Assembly (NCBI GenBank): GCA_023623175.1
Contig: JAMNXU010000006.1
Span: 1 to 64,000 of the forward strand
Direction of reading: 5' to 3'
DNA length: 64,000 bases
Source: Bacillota bacterium
Lineage (GTDB): Bacteria; Bacillota; Clostridia; Acetivibrionales; JAMNXU01
Shown: one piece after another, positions 36,197-45,017 of the stretch
Layout: every line of letters starts with the position of its first letter
How positions within the stretch are numbered: the stretch's first letter is position 1
Program-made: the position numbers and the translations under genes
The notes under the pieces: generated by a model
What the model was told of the DNA's origin: nothing
What the model saw: the letters and a program-made list of their open reading frames with translations, nothing else
Databases searched by the model: none

Positions 36197-37015
36197 CTAA
36201 AGTTTCTGACAGGCAGGACATATGTAGGATGATGTGCTGCCTGTTTTTATTAACGCTATCTTTTCACCACAAACCGGGCATGGCTGGTTTTCCTTGTACC
36301 CGACAAGAAATTGATCCAGCGTGTAGCCTCCCTTTCGCCCGAAGAAATCTTTCTCATACCCAAACGCGCCCTTTTCCCGTGAAAGATTTAGTATGTACAT
36401 TATACTTTCATAAAGACGCCTGATATCATCATCATTCAATTCCGATATTTTCTTTTGGGGATGCAGGCGAGCCTTGAACAAAATGTCGTGCATGTACATA
36501 TTGCCAATGCCGCTGACATTCTTTTGGTTCAGCAAAAATGCCTTGACCTGTGTTTTTTTACCCTTCAGGAGAGATGAAAAATATTCAGGAGTAAATCTTT
36601 CATCATAAGGATCAATCCCGATTTCTTTTGTATTTGGCTCCGATTCCAGTTCACCATCAGATACGAGAAAAAATCTTCCGAACCACCAGAAGCGGATTGT
36701 GTAACCGGTACCATCGCTGAATACAACTCTTACCTGGAACTTTCCGGCCTGGTTTTTAATATTGTCAAAATAAAAAACATCTGCGCCCATACCAAGGGAT
36801 AATAGAATGTTTTCTCCGTTATTAAGCTTCGTGATAATCCATTTCCCCTTATAGCGAACATCCTCAATTTTTGCGCCGGTTGCCCGTTCTTGAAACTCAT
36901 GGGGCGGAAGGTTAATGCATTTTTCCTGCAACAGGGTAACAGATTGAATGGTTTTCCCAAGCAGGGTTTTTTTCATTTGTTCCGCAAGCAAAAAAATTTC
37001 AGGCAGTTCAGCCAT
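36197..37015 (-). CDS. Fpg/Nei-family DNA glycosylase lacking the catalytic proline
   Basis: At 272 residues this has the complete Fpg layout: an N-terminal beta-sandwich, the helix-two-turn-helix with VSGIGNMYMHDILFKARLHP (near 165-184), and a C-terminal zinc finger CPVCGEKI...CPACQ. The N terminus is MAELPEI, where classical Fpg/Nei begin MPELPE and use Pro2 as nucleophile; Ala2 replaces it. The Arg of the zinc-finger loop also appears absent (TGSTSSYICPAC). It may be a divergent glycosylase using another base-release mechanism, or a DNA-binding protein. The family is certain and the activity is not. It precedes a Nudix (MutT-like) gene upstream in the same direction. Confidence 0.9.
   Translation of the reverse strand: MAELPEIFLLAEQMKKTLLGKTIQSVTLLQEKCINLPPHEFQERATGAKIEDVRYKGKWIITKLNNGENILLSLGMGADVFYFDNIKNQAGKFQVRVVFSDGTGYTIRFWWFGRFFLVSDGELESEPNTKEIGIDPYDERFTPEYFSSLLKGKKTQVKAFLLNQKNVSGIGNMYMHDILFKARLHPQKKISELNDDDIRRLYESIMYILNLSREKGAFGYEKDFFGRKGGYTLDQFLVGYKENQPCPVCGEKIALIKTGSTSSYICPACQKL
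36209..36248 (+). terminator. Terminator of the rhamnosidase gene, inside the convergent gene's 3' end
   Basis: ACAGGCAG (36209-36216) pairs with CTGCCTGT (36237-36244), followed by TTTTT. It lies about 80 nt past the rhamnosidase stop and overlaps the last codons of the Fpg-like gene. Confidence 0.6.
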
Positions 37016-37090
37016 TACCTTTTCTCCCCTTTTAGTTCATGCACCTTATAGTTCATGCAAACATTCGTTATTATTCCAATCAGATATTCA

Positions 37091-37489
37091 TTATTTTTTC
37101 AACCAATCATCCATTATTTTTTCAGCAATCAGGACATCGGCCGGCAAAAGCTCAAATTTCAGCAAATCAGCTATCTCAACCCATTTGAAATTATCATGCA
37201 CGGACATCCGGATTTCCCCGCCTGTTATTGTGCAATAATAGGCAATCAGGTTAATGCAAATTTCACCGTAATCGTAAGTTACTTCTGCGCAAAATCTGTC
37301 AATGGAAACATCTATGTTAAGCTCCTCCTTGAGCTCCCTGGCGAGGCAATCCTCGGGGGTTTCGTCATCTTCAATTTTCCCTCCGGGGAACTCCCATCCC
37401 CCGGCGAAATTTTCCTTTGGTGCACGCCTGGTGATTAATACTTTGCCATTATCCAGAATGACTCCTGCTGCAACTTTAATTCTGTTCAC
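37091..37489 (-). CDS. Nudix hydrolase (MutT-like)
   Basis: There are 132 residues. The Nudix box GGKIEDDETPEDCLARELKEEL is split here as GGKIEDDETPEDCLA and RELKEELNID (near 33-55) and is complete. NRIKVAAGVILDNGKVLITRRA starts the fold. It resembles 8-oxo-dGTPase/CTP pyrophosphohydrolase types, consistent with nucleotide-pool sanitation beside an Fpg-like gene. I chose GTG 37489 because GAGAGGTG lies just upstream; the longer reading from TTG 37504 would overlap that site. Confidence 0.92.
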   Translation of the reverse strand: MNRIKVAAGVILDNGKVLITRRAPKENFAGGWEFPGGKIEDDETPEDCLARELKEELNIDVSIDRFCAEVTYDYGEICINLIAYYCTITGGEIRMSVHDNFKWVEIADLLKFELLPADVLIAEKIMDDWLKK

Positions 37490-37513
37490 ATTTTCACCTC
37501 TCAATAAAATATT

Positions 37514-37720
37514 TCACATCCCTTTAACGACGCCACTCTCAAATTGAGAGGCAATTATCACGGGATCACCGAGTTTCGCAGCGATTTCTTCTTCTGAAAA
37601 ACCATCTGCCATTTTGAAAGCAAAGTGTTGTTCATACTCACTAATAATTTCTGCAGCATCGGCGATATTTTTTCTTTTGAGTTCGTTCGCAAGCTTTGAC
37701 AAAAATTCATTCTTCGTCAT
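37514..37720 (-). CDS. DUF1700/HAAS-like short protein
   Basis: There are 68 residues: MTKNEFLSKLANELKRKN, IISEYEQHF, GFSEEEIAAKLGDPVIIASQF. This is the N-terminal HAAS domain of DUF1700 proteins, which normally continue for over 100 residues into transmembrane helices. Here the gene stops after GVVKGM. DUF1700 proteins are typically encoded directly after PadR regulators, as here (14-nt overlap). It is either a naturally short version or a truncated gene. Confidence 0.8.
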   Translation of the reverse strand: MTKNEFLSKLANELKRKNIADAAEIISEYEQHFAFKMADGFSEEEIAAKLGDPVIIASQFESGVVKGM

Positions 37721-38033
37721 TATTATCATCATCCAATAAAGTTGCTATAGCCTGAGCAAATTTCAGGTATTCTGCCTTTTCTTTCTCGTAAATTTCCCGT
37801 CCAAGCTTTGTAAGCGAATAGTATTTGCGTGGTGGTCCTCCGCTTTCTTCCTGCATATATGTAGTCACCAGACCTTCGCTTTTTAATTTTCTTAAAATTG
37901 GGTAAACTGTACCATCCGCTATGCTTATATAATTGGACAGAAATTCGGATATTTCATACCCATACCAGTCATGCTTTTTCAGCAGCGACAGCACACACAA
38001 TTCCAGTACACCTTTTTTATATTGCGTATTCAC
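37707..38033 (-). CDS. PadR family transcriptional regulator
   Basis: There are 108 residues: the winged helix LELCVLSLLKKHDWYGYEI and SIADGTVYPILRKLKSEGLVTTY, then RKYYSLTKLGREIYEKE. GGAGG is 6 nt before GTG 38033; an ATG at 38039 is immediately adjacent to it and less likely. It overlaps the DUF1700 gene. A palindrome overlapping its own -10 box suggests autorepression. Confidence 0.93.
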   Translation of the reverse strand: MNTQYKKGVLELCVLSLLKKHDWYGYEISEFLSNYISIADGTVYPILRKLKSEGLVTTYMQEESGGPPRKYYSLTKLGREIYEKEKAEYLKFAQAIATLLDDDNNDEE

Positions 38034-38079
38034 AATCATCCTCCATCATTAATAATCAGTAGAGAATTAAATCTACTAT

Positions 38080-38111
38080 TGAATAATATTCAGTAGTGAA
38101 TTAAATGTCAA
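38080..38111 (-). promoter_or_regulatory. PadR promoter with operator palindrome
   Basis: TTGACA (38106-38111) is followed after 17 bp by TATTAT (38083-38088, minus). The palindrome TGAATAATATTCA (38080-38092) covers the -10, and flanking CTACT/AGTAG arms extend the symmetry. The arrangement fits repression by the PadR protein encoded just downstream. Confidence 0.65.
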
Positions 38112-38224
38112 GGCACTTTATAATCTTTCTATCAAGTGTCACTAAACTCAACGATTATTAAATCCTAACGTATTATTATATTAATATTATCATATTTAAC
38201 CGCATCGCCGGCATAAGCCAATAT

Positions 38225-39082
38225 TCAATCATTTTGATATTTAGACAGATATTTAATAGCCATAAATCCCAGTGCAAAGGAAGCTATGGACATAAGAACA
38301 AAACCCGTCCACCAGGCCGCATTTGTCTCTTCAGGCATTGCGGGCAAAATTTTGTCGCGGAAAATCTCGGCAGTGGAGCCGATTACAAATCCTATGATCA
38401 TCCAGTAAGTCTGGTAAGGGAATGTATTTAAAATCCATTCGATTGGCTTTGTAATCAGGAAAACCCCGATTAACGTCGCAATTCCAATAATTGCGATGTA
38501 AACGATGTCGAACTTCGTTATCGCCGCAAGCATGGCATCATACATACCGAGTACCAGCAGCATATGGGAGGTGCTGATGCCCGGAAGCACCAGGGCAAGG
38601 GCAATTACAACACCGGTGATCAGTAACATCAAATAATGCACAAATCCCGAACCAATGCTGACATCGATGCTTCCTGCCGGAATAAATCCAATGGACACTA
38701 CGATAAGCATGCCCAGCAGCAAATAAATACCCGAAGATATCCTGAATGAAGATTCCCTCGTCTTCCTATACAGTGAAGGAATGCCACCGACTACCGCACC
38801 AAGGAAAAATACGGATACAGGCAGCGGGAATCTTTCCAGCATCCATTTAATCAAAAATGAGAGCGTGCCGATACCAGCCCCGGCTCCAATACAAAACTTT
38901 ACCAGGAACAGCGTATTGCCCTTAATGTCCTTTAAGAAATTGCTGATTGAACTAATGAGCCTGTCATAAATCCCCAGCAGAATGGCCATCGTACTGCCAC
39001 TCACCCCGGGAACACTCATGGATGAGCCAATGAAATATCCTTTCAGCATTATTGATAAGTCGTCTTTAAAATTGTTCTTCAT
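38225..39082 (-). CDS. DUF368 membrane protein (PopT-type polyprenyl-phosphate transporter)
   Basis: This 285-residue protein has about 8-9 helices and two DUF368 signatures: SMSVPGVSGSTMAILLGIYDRLI (near 21, split here as PGVSGSTMAILLGIYD) and LVLPGISTSHMLLVLGMYDAML (near 165). DUF368 proteins were recently described as undecaprenyl-phosphate recyclers (PopT). That role is taken from family knowledge, not seen here. The ATG at 39082 lacks a good Shine-Dalgarno sequence. A strong one lies 40 nt upstream before an 11-codon mini-ORF ending 6 nt before this ATG. Confidence 0.88.
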   Translation of the reverse strand: MKNNFKDDLSIMLKGYFIGSSMSVPGVSGSTMAILLGIYDRLISSISNFLKDIKGNTLFLVKFCIGAGAGIGTLSFLIKWMLERFPLPVSVFFLGAVVGGIPSLYRKTRESSFRISSGIYLLLGMLIVVSIGFIPAGSIDVSIGSGFVHYLMLLITGVVIALALVLPGISTSHMLLVLGMYDAMLAAITKFDIVYIAIIGIATLIGVFLITKPIEWILNTFPYQTYWMIIGFVIGSTAEIFRDKILPAMPEETNAAWWTGFVLMSIASFALGFMAIKYLSKYQND

Positions 39083-39088
39083 TGTTCT

Positions 39089-39121
39089 TCATATGCGCAG
39101 ATATAACCGGTTAAGGCGCAT
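39089..39121 (-). CDS. Upstream mini-ORF before the DUF368 gene
   Basis: AAGGAGGAG (about 39123-39131) precedes ATG 39121, which opens a ten-residue peptide MRLNRLYLRI followed by TGA at 39089-39091. The stop lies 6 nt from the DUF368 start, so translation of the main gene may depend on reinitiation or coupling. It could be a chance product of a shifted start. Confidence 0.4.
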   Translation of the reverse strand: MRLNRLYLRI

Positions 39122-39205
39122 TCTCCTCCTTAATCCATGCCCATTTATGAAAATTATAGCACCGTGCATATGATATGTAAATTGCCGCAGCTGCATTTCC
39201 CAAGG

Positions 39206-40789
39206 TTAACTTAAACAGGCAACACATCGTCCCCCGGCTTCAAGGGTTGCGACACGGTTTCGCCCGCCGGCTTTTGCCCTGTACAGGGCGTTATCCGCTC
39301 TTTTCAATACTTCCTCAATATTGCTTATACAGCCGGACTTGCCACAGATTGCCGCCACTCCGATACTTACGGTAAAACAAATCTCCTGGCCTCCGTAAAT
39401 CACTTTTCTCCCGGCCACAGTCTCCCGGAACCGTTCCGCTATCTTTACCGTGTCCTCGAGGGAAGTGTTCCTTAAAATCACGGCAAATTCCTCTCCGCCT
39501 ATGCGGCCGGCTATATCAGATTTGCGGAAACTCTTTGCAATAATCTTTCCTATTTCACGAATCATTTCGTCCCCCGCGGCATGCCCGAAGGTATCGTTGA
39601 TTAACTTGAAATTATCCAGATCCATGATCAATATTGACAGTTCCTCATGGTTGCTTTTGGCCAGGTCAAATTCCCTGTTGGCCAAATTCATGAATTCCGC
39701 GCGGTTATACAGGCCGCTCAATGAATCCGTTGTAGCCAGGATTTTCAGCTTTTCCTGGATCTTTATTTCTTCCGTCACATCGCGGATAGATTTAAGCATG
39801 CTCATATTCCCATACCGGGAATCTCCAAGGGACACCACGTCAATTTCGTAAAAACGCTCTTCCCCGTCAATCACAAGGGAAAATTTACAGTTGTCCTCGC
39901 TTTCAAATATCTCCAGCAATTTGGGCTCGCACTTCAGAACATGTTCAATGGGACGGTTGCTCAATGTAATGTTTATTGCCTGAAAAAACTTCTCCGCAGC
40001 CTTGTTGTAATCTATTATCCTTTTTCCGGGTCCCAGCACCACCATGCCATCCAGGTTATTCTCAAATATCGTCTCGCGGGCCAGGGTTCTTACTTCCAAA
40101 AAATCGTATTTCAGAATGCCGTAACTTATGATAATCAGGGAAATGGGAACTACCAGGGCGGAATAATCTATCCTGTGCTCACTGTAAGTGAAAATAACCA
40201 GCACTATACCAATGAGAGGGATCAGGGAAGCAAACAGGAATACAGTGAAATGGGACTTGGTATAGCCGGCCTTGTTCTTCAGGTATCCTGTTAAGTAAAT
40301 AATAACGGTAAGAAACAGGCACAATATCGTGTAGGAAATGTGAATATAATACCAGAAACCTCTTTCCATGTAGAGGGATTTGTAGCCGAAAAACTCCCTT
40401 ACTTCCCAGCCTTTATAAAAAAGATGATGCCACTGATTTGTAAGGCGTATAAAGAAAGTCAGCACAGGCACGGAAAATAATAAAATCCCCATGGGAAGTT
40501 TCAGAAAATAAATGGCTTTTGTATAAAGAAGCGCCACCAGCATCCATAATACCGAAATAAAAGGCAGTCCTATGTACTGGACCTGGTTCCAGAAAATCAT
40601 CTCCTGCAGATCGTTGCTGTTTATAATCATTATATATCCGAACAAGTAAACACTCAGAAACATAACCATGACAGAAAAAGCTTTTCTATAGCTTGTCCTG
40701 CCCTTGGAAAAAAAGTAGGCGGCAAAAAACTGTGTCAGTATAACTGCAAAAAACAGGTAAAGGCTTATCGCGGTTATTATTACTTTCAT
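39206..40789 (-). CDS. Membrane diguanylate cyclase (7TM-HisKA_7TM, PAS, GGDEF)
   Basis: There are 527 residues. Seven helices (about 5-225) form a HisKA-7TM type sensor. A PAS domain (about 230-345) includes FENNLDGMVVLGPGKRIIDYN, and a GGDEF domain (about 355-515) includes LSGLYNRAEFMNLANREFD, ILIMDLDNFKLINDTFGH and the active-site loop RIGGEEFAVIL. The GGEEF catalytic motif is intact, so it should make cyclic di-GMP. No EAL domain. GAGGTA precedes the ATG. It stands alone, followed by an AT-rich gene-free region. Confidence 0.94.
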   Translation of the reverse strand: MKVIITAISLYLFFAVILTQFFAAYFFSKGRTSYRKAFSVMVMFLSVYLFGYIMIINSNDLQEMIFWNQVQYIGLPFISVLWMLVALLYTKAIYFLKLPMGILLFSVPVLTFFIRLTNQWHHLFYKGWEVREFFGYKSLYMERGFWYYIHISYTILCLFLTVIIYLTGYLKNKAGYTKSHFTVFLFASLIPLIGIVLVIFTYSEHRIDYSALVVPISLIIISYGILKYDFLEVRTLARETIFENNLDGMVVLGPGKRIIDYNKAAEKFFQAINITLSNRPIEHVLKCEPKLLEIFESEDNCKFSLVIDGEERFYEIDVVSLGDSRYGNMSMLKSIRDVTEEIKIQEKLKILATTDSLSGLYNRAEFMNLANREFDLAKSNHEELSILIMDLDNFKLINDTFGHAAGDEMIREIGKIIAKSFRKSDIAGRIGGEEFAVILRNTSLEDTVKIAERFRETVAGRKVIYGGQEICFTVSIGVAAICGKSGCISNIEEVLKRADNALYRAKAGGRNRVATLEAGGRCVACLS

Positions 40790-41158
40790 AAAAGTACCTC
40801 AAGATAAATTTATGAAATAAGTTAATGCAAATGATCAATACAATATCATAATTAATATAATTAATACAAAAAAGCAGCACAATTTTTAATTATACAAATA
40901 CCAGCAAACAATTCTTTATTAATATATAAATAAACAGCACAATTTTCAAATAAAATTAAACAAATAAACAGTTCATACAATCAATGAAAAAATCAAACAA
41001 ACAACTTTAATATAATAATTGTATCATTTTTTATACAAATTTGTCCCAAAAAAAATTAATACAACTAAGAATGTTAAGAATAACCTCGAAAAAATTACCT
41101 CGCGCTTGGCAGGCTGCTTCCCGGCACACTTTTTGGAAAGTTTATCAGGCGTGACGCG
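40790..41158. repeat. AT-rich, low-complexity spacer
   Basis: No gene. Repeated AATAAACAGCACAATTTT motifs lie near 40870-40980 (2-3 diverged copies). The GGDEF gene's promoter presumably lies here. Confidence 0.5.
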
Positions 41159-41250
41159 GGTGACACGGGGACGGTTCTCCTGTCCCGCATTGGGACACGG
41201 GGACGGTTCTCCTGTCCCAATTTGGGACAAGGGGACGGTTCTCTTGTCCC
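41159..41250 (+). repeat. GGGACA-family array L (3 units, +)
   Basis: Units are at 41159-41186, 41192-41218 and 41224-41250. It faces array M across 84 bp. Confidence 0.93.
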
Positions 41251-41334
41251 ATTTGGCAAATTATAGTTAATGCTCATGGCTGAGTACTTCTTCCTTTTGA
41301 TAGGAATTGCTTCATGCACAAAATTTTTATCCTT

Positions 41335-41441
41335 GGGACACAGGAACCGTCCCTCTGTCCCTCCTCAGACGCAGGAACCGTCCCCGTGTCCCACCAGGAA
41401 CGTCCCCGTGTCCCACCCAGGTTGGAATCGTCCCTCTGTCC
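41335..41441 (-). repeat. GGGACA-family array M (4 units, -)
   Basis: Units are at 41335-41361, 41366-41392, 41396-41414 (short) and 41421-41441 (diverged), with the CAGGAACCG subtype dominant. It lies about 100 bp upstream of the glycyl radical enzyme gene. Confidence 0.9.
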
Positions 41442-41545
41442 AACTAGTGTCACATTTCAATTTGTATATTATAATGTTATACCATATAATATTAATCAGT
41501 TAATCGAAAGCCTAAATACCTGTTGTCCTAAAAGGGGATCAAAAT

Positions 41546-43696
41546 ATGGAGTTTTATGCCGTTGCCAACCAAAAAAGACCTGTCAGATTATCCCGGGAAA
41601 CGCGGGAATTTGCCTGGGAATCACTCATGGGAAAATATGGCGACGAAGCCATGGAAACACCTAGCGTTTCGCTGGACCATATTGCTGGATTTGATAACTT
41701 ATCGCCATTAAAACAATATGACATAGCTATAAGCGAGATCGCGGAAAAAGCCCCCATTCGCATTTGCAAAAACGAAAAAATCAGCGGCGCGGCTACTCTG
41801 GGTGATGCGATCCTGCATAGAGTTCCGGCTTCGCGAAACGGTAAAACGCTGTGGCCCTCCGTCAGCCACCTGACCCTTGGATTTGACAAAGTGCTGAGAA
41901 TAGGAATCAACGGCATTGAGAAAGAAATTGAAGAACATCTCAAAAACAATAATGTGCCAGACTGCCAGCGGGAATTTTATGAAAGCCTGAAAAATACCAT
42001 ATCGTCATTGCGCTTGTGGCATGCCCGCTATCTCGATGCATTAAAAGAAATGAATTCGCCCAACTATACTGTCCTGAAAAATGTTCCCTTCGAGCCTCCC
42101 GGAAGCTTTCATGAAGCAGTGCAGAGTCTGTGGTTTGCATTTGCTTTTACAAGGCTGACCGGGAACTGGTCAGGGATCGGGCGGATTGACCAGATGCTCG
42201 GAGGTTACCTGAAATCGGATTTGGATTCAAAGCTTATTACAATTGATGAAGCGAGGGAGATTCTGGCCCACTTCTTTATTAAGGGCTGCGAATGGATCCG
42301 CTCGGCACCTCCCAGGGAATCCGGCGATGCCCAGCATTATCAGAATATCATATTATCGGGCATTGATGAAAACGGCAACGATGTCACCAATGATGTAACC
42401 TGGCTGGTTCTCGATATTATTGAAGAACTGGGTATCAGCGATTTCCCCGTTTCCGTAAGGGTGAACAGGAACACGCCGGACAAACTTCTCAATCGTATCA
42501 GCGAAGTTATAAAATTCGGCGGCGGAATAATAGCAATCTATAACGAAGAATTAGTTATTCAGAGCATGATTGATTTCGGATATTCGCTGGAAGAGGCCCG
42601 GAGATTTGCAAATGACGGCTGTTGGGAAGTGCAGGTGCCCGGCAAAACATATTTCACATATATCCCCTTCGATGGTTTGAAGGTATTGCTTAACACTTTA
42701 GGCATTGACAGTACAACGTTCGGGGGTACAGGCGGTTTAAGGAACGAGTATAAAAGCATGGACGAACTGTACCAGGCTTTTCGGGAAAATTTGAAAGCCA
42801 CTGTTGAATCCATATACTCCATTACCGTCAAATCAAGGCTGCAATTCAACGACCGGCAGTGGAAATGGAAGACGAACATTCCCTGTACCGTTGTTTCTCT
42901 TTTTACGGAAGGCTGCATTCAAAACGGCAGGTCTTACTTGGAAGGCGGTCCGGTATATAATGTGATTTCGCCGCATATCGGCGGAGTTGCCGATATTGCC
43001 AACAGTTTGTACGCTATTCAAAAGCTTGTGTTTGATGATAAGCTCATCAGCTTGAATGAACTTACAGGTATCCTGGAACGCAATTGGGAAAACAATGAGG
43101 TTTTAAGGCAGATTGCCCTGAACAAATACGAATATTACGGAAATGACAACGATGAAGTCGATGAATATGCAGCCAGGATACTCGATGATTTTGCGGACAT
43201 GGTTGAAGAATTGAACGGACGCTGCCCCATCAGTTTCCCTCCGGGGGTATCCACTTTCGGCAGGCAGATCGAATGGGCGAAATATCGCTCTGCCGTTCCG
43301 TTCGGAAGGAAAAAGGGCGAAATCCTGTCAGGAAACTCTTCCCCTTCTCCCGGGACTGATTATAGGGGCGCTACCGCAATTATTAAATCTTATTGCAAGG
43401 CAAACCTTGCCAGGTTAACCTGCGGCTCCGCCCTCGATATTGTGCTCCATCCCTCATCCGTTGCCGGAGAAAACGGTACGGTCGCCATAACAAGCCTGGT
43501 CAAAGGTTTTATATCCCTCGGCGGCTTTTTCATGCAAATGGATATTGCCAACACGGATGTTTTCAGAAAAGCCCAGGAAAATCCCGAACAGTACAGGACA
43601 TTGTCCGTACGGGTTTCAGGCTGGAACGCGAGGTTTGTGACACTGGACAGGGATTGGCAGCAGATGATCATCGAGCGGGCGGAACAGGGCATTTAA
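41546..43696 (+). CDS. Glycyl radical enzyme of unassigned class
   Basis: This 716-residue enzyme has the PFL/dehydratase ten-strand barrel. The cysteine loop is NDGCWEV (Cys359, Glu361), which fits the GCxE pattern of dehydratase/decarboxylase-type members rather than the CC of pyruvate formate-lyase. The glycyl loop is VRVSGWNARF (radical site Gly692), 24 residues from the end. Trp follows both catalytic residues, where most characterised members have Val/Ile and Tyr. It is shorter than CutC or glycerol dehydratase. AAGGGG precedes the ATG. The activase gene follows after 60 nt. The reaction cannot be assigned. Confidence 0.93.
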   Translation: MEFYAVANQKRPVRLSRETREFAWESLMGKYGDEAMETPSVSLDHIAGFDNLSPLKQYDIAISEIAEKAPIRICKNEKISGAATLGDAILHRVPASRNGKTLWPSVSHLTLGFDKVLRIGINGIEKEIEEHLKNNNVPDCQREFYESLKNTISSLRLWHARYLDALKEMNSPNYTVLKNVPFEPPGSFHEAVQSLWFAFAFTRLTGNWSGIGRIDQMLGGYLKSDLDSKLITIDEAREILAHFFIKGCEWIRSAPPRESGDAQHYQNIILSGIDENGNDVTNDVTWLVLDIIEELGISDFPVSVRVNRNTPDKLLNRISEVIKFGGGIIAIYNEELVIQSMIDFGYSLEEARRFANDGCWEVQVPGKTYFTYIPFDGLKVLLNTLGIDSTTFGGTGGLRNEYKSMDELYQAFRENLKATVESIYSITVKSRLQFNDRQWKWKTNIPCTVVSLFTEGCIQNGRSYLEGGPVYNVISPHIGGVADIANSLYAIQKLVFDDKLISLNELTGILERNWENNEVLRQIALNKYEYYGNDNDEVDEYAARILDDFADMVEELNGRCPISFPPGVSTFGRQIEWAKYRSAVPFGRKKGEILSGNSSPSPGTDYRGATAIIKSYCKANLARLTCGSALDIVLHPSSVAGENGTVAITSLVKGFISLGGFFMQMDIANTDVFRKAQENPEQYRTLSVRVSGWNARFVTLDRDWQQMIIERAEQGI

Positions 43697-43756
43697 CATG
43701 TGGTATCAGGTCACCTGCAAAATACACGCTTATACTAATTAACGCGAAAGGGTCAA

Positions 43757-44662
43757 ATGGCAATGCTTGTGCCTGTAACGGAAATTCAGCGCTTTTCCAC
43801 CCATGACGGGGACGGAATCAGAACGGTGGTTTTTCTGAAGGGTTGTCCGCTGAGATGTGAATGGTGCCACAACCCGGAAACCCAAAACGCCTATAATGAA
43901 CTGTTTTATACAGACAAAAACTGCATCTTGTGCGGCCAATGCGCAAGTGTCTGTCCGAACCACTGTCACAGCATAATTTCTGATAATCATGTTTTTGATC
44001 GCAGCAACTGCAAGAGATGCATTTCGTGCGTCAGCGGATGCCCGGCGAATGCCCTGTCCGCCGTCAGTAAAATGATGTCCGTTGATGATATCGTAAACGA
44101 AGTTATGAAGGACTCTGCCTTTTACCTGGATAAAGGCGGTGTAACGCTGTCGGGCGGAGAGCCGCTGATGTACCCGCTGGAATGTATCGAAATTCTGTCC
44201 GTGTTGAAATCCAAGGGTGTGCACACGGCCATTGAAACCTGCGGATTTTTTGACAGTCAATATGCAGGCAGGATTGCAGACGTAACGGATTTATTTTTAT
44301 TTGATTTCAAAGACTCTGACAGGGACCGGCACAGAAAATATACCGGAGTATATAACGATAAGATTATAGAAAACCTGTATCTCCTGGACAATTGCGGAAA
44401 GGATATTGTCTTACGATGCATAATGATTAATCAAGTTAACATGGACGAAAATCATACCAGGGAAATAGCGCGGGTGTATCATACATTAAAACACTGCATC
44501 AGAGTCGATCTTATACCGTATCATCCCTATGGCAACTCCAAATATACCCGGCTTGGACTGCAGCCGAAGCATAATAAAGAATTGATTCCGGACCGCAGAG
44601 CTTTATCACAAATAAAGGATTTCCTGGCGAGCCAGGGGGTACCGGTATACTTGCACAACTGA
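43757..44662 (+). CDS. Glycyl radical enzyme activase (radical SAM)
   Basis: This 301-residue activase has the radical-SAM cluster motif GCPLRCEWCHNPE (CxxxCxxC near 30-37). Two extra 4Fe-4S clusters follow: CILCGQCASVCPNHC (near 57-71) and CKRCISCVSGCP (near 85-96), as in activases of dehydratase-type glycyl radical enzymes. The glycine-rich GGVTLSGGEPLMYP block near 128 binds SAM. It abstracts H from Gly of the partner encoded directly upstream. GAAAGGG precedes ATG 43757. Array N begins 23 bp after its stop. Confidence 0.95.
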   Translation: MAMLVPVTEIQRFSTHDGDGIRTVVFLKGCPLRCEWCHNPETQNAYNELFYTDKNCILCGQCASVCPNHCHSIISDNHVFDRSNCKRCISCVSGCPANALSAVSKMMSVDDIVNEVMKDSAFYLDKGGVTLSGGEPLMYPLECIEILSVLKSKGVHTAIETCGFFDSQYAGRIADVTDLFLFDFKDSDRDRHRKYTGVYNDKIIENLYLLDNCGKDIVLRCIMINQVNMDENHTREIARVYHTLKHCIRVDLIPYHPYGNSKYTRLGLQPKHNKELIPDRRALSQIKDFLASQGVPVYLHN

Positions 44663-44684
44663 AAATCAGCCTGGATGAAGGCCA

Positions 44685-44792
44685 GGGACACGGGGACTTT
44701 GGGACACGGGGACGGTTCTCCTGTCCCAATTTGGGACACGGGGACGGTTCTCTTGTCCCAATTCAGGGACATGGTGACGGTTCTTCTGTCCC
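44685..44792 (+). repeat. GGGACA-family array N (4 units, +)
   Basis: There is a partial unit at 44685-44700, full units at 44701-44727 and 44733-44759, and a diverged unit at 44766-44792. With array M it flanks the glycyl radical enzyme/activase pair, pointing outward. Confidence 0.92.
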
Positions 44793-45017
44793 ATTCTACC
44801 GCAATCCAAAAAAAATTACGACAAATAAATCCTATCAATACACGTTTTGTCTTTTATATAATATTACTTATACTTGATATAAACTTTATATTAATTTCAT
44901 AAACACAAGATTTTCATTTTTACCTTACAGTTTTTCATTTTAGCTTTATTAAGTTCATTTTAGCTTTATTAAGTTATTAAGCAGCCGCACGGAGGCAATA
45001 CTTGAGGAGGATTTTCC

